This document shows positions 61,260 through 61,486 of a DNA stretch of 61,486 nt, piece by piece. The translations under genes were made by a program, and so were the position numbers. Positions within the stretch are counted from its first letter, which is position 1; the number at the start of each line of letters is the position of its first letter. The notes under the pieces were generated by a model. That model had not been told where the DNA came from and did no database searches. It worked only from the letters and a program-made list of their open reading frames with translations. The DNA is from Rhodothermales bacterium (GTDB lineage Bacteria > Bacteroidota > Rhodothermia > Rhodothermales > JABDKH01), in the NCBI GenBank assembly GCA_013002165.1, contig JABDKO010000057.1, positions 1 through 61,486 on the forward strand. The letters are read 5' to 3'.

Positions 61260-61486
61260 TTAGCGAACCGGAAAATCGAAGTACTCGTCGCGAAATGGTT
61301 CGGCTCTGTATGTGTAGTGCCACCACTCACGACTGTAATTATCGAACCCGTGCTTCTCCATGATCAGTCGCAGCAGCAACCGGTTTGATCGTGCGACGCT
61401 GTTTATCGCGCCATTCGCCGTATGCGACAACTCATCAAAGCAGTCGTATCCGGTTCCCATCTCGAGTTCACCTGTCTGCCCATATT
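61260..61486 (-). CDS. D-alanyl-D-alanine dipeptidase (VanX/DdpX-like), 3' part only
   Basis: The frame remains open to the window edge, so the gene is cut at its 5' end; about 75 C-terminal residues are visible. MGTGYDCFDELSHTA and REWWHYTYRAEPF, ending in YFDFPV, match the M15D zinc dipeptidase family, with the catalytic Glu and the last His ligand in EWWH. It cleaves D-Ala-D-Ala in peptidoglycan recycling; VanX-type resistance is a special case and nothing here indicates it. Confidence 0.85.
   Translation of the reverse strand, partial: YGQTGELEMGTGYDCFDELSHTANGAINSVARSNRLLLRLIMEKHGFDNYSREWWHYTYRAEPFRDEYFDFPVR

Noticed and set aside
1-61486. CRISPR array, insertion sequence or prophage
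   Set aside because: No regularly spaced repeats, no transposase or integrase and no phage structural genes are visible.

Overview
The window reads as a chromosomal piece of a Bacteroidota-type bacterium, most likely of the Rhodothermota/Balneolota branch. The grounds are a large secreted Asp-box protein ending in a type IX secretion (T9SS) C-terminal sorting domain, a T9SS 'plug' (DUF5103) lipoprotein, a DUF3078 protein, a short Hc1/histone H1-like protein, a DUF4212 plus VC_2705-type symporter pair, and promoter-like elements resembling the Bacteroidota pattern (TTG, about 19-20 nt, TAnnTTTG). GC content is moderate and even, and genes are dense on both strands. I see no rRNA, tRNA, CRISPR array, insertion sequence or prophage. 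This looks like a core/house-keeping plus exported-protein region rather than an island.

Layout. 1-13 kb: T9SS-exported Asp-box protein, M14 carboxypeptidase-like protein, glycogen synthase glgA, an orphan ATP-grasp enzyme, the T9SS plug lipoprotein overlapped with a membrane-bound HExxH/TPR protease, DUF3078 protein, H1-like protein and a degenerate acetylglutamate-kinase-like protein. 13-21 kb: dnaE followed closely by an AIM24 protein, then Smr, class-I glutamine-amidotransferase hydrolase and a lytic-transglycosylase-like protein. 20.5-25.7 kb: dnaG-ppk1 with a tiny lipoprotein gene upstream, divergent from polyphosphate glucokinase ppgK; this puts polyphosphate synthesis and polyphosphate-driven glucose phosphorylation next to each other. 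25.7-29 kb: TerB-like protein, a 54-aa membrane peptide, and a lipid kinase-deoC-SPOR lipoprotein operon. 29-36 kb: an Fe/B12-type ABC importer (binding protein and permease, no ATPase), polyprenyl synthase, MBL-fold hydrolase, ECF sigma/anti-sigma pair, and exported dioxygenase-like and YceI proteins. 36-47 kb: VOC protein, GNAT, Spo0M-like, typA, cupin, SdpI, MgtC/DUF4010, choice-of-anchor-B protein, aldo/keto reductase and thioesterase. 47-58.5 kb: Na+/solute symporter, MscS, photolyase and a run of exported proteins (YncE, cytochrome P460, Tat-type glycosylasparaginase, Tat-type PhoX, serine hydrolase) with a UDG-family glycosylase. 58.5-61.5 kb: methyltransferase, a small L7/L12-CTD-like protein, NUDIX, a candidate structured RNA, a MarR regulator with its operator, a SnoaL-like gene broken by an in-frame stop, and the edge-truncated 3' part of a VanX-type dipeptidase.

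Most notable points. Two successive genes (MBL hydrolase and ECF sigma factor) lack any ATG/GTG/TTG at the place their folds require. Near-identical MarR-type palindromes stand before marR and before the nonsense-interrupted SnoaL gene. A structured, terminator-bearing transcript candidate has no ORF. Two unlisted small genes (35 and 54 aa) have good signals. Two mutually exclusive perfect hairpins and a perfect DnaA box lie in the 26.1-26.4 kb intergenic region. The polyphosphate gene neighbourhood surrounds the primase gene. I found no single, clearly new multi-gene system; the findings are mostly local anomalies that can be tested.
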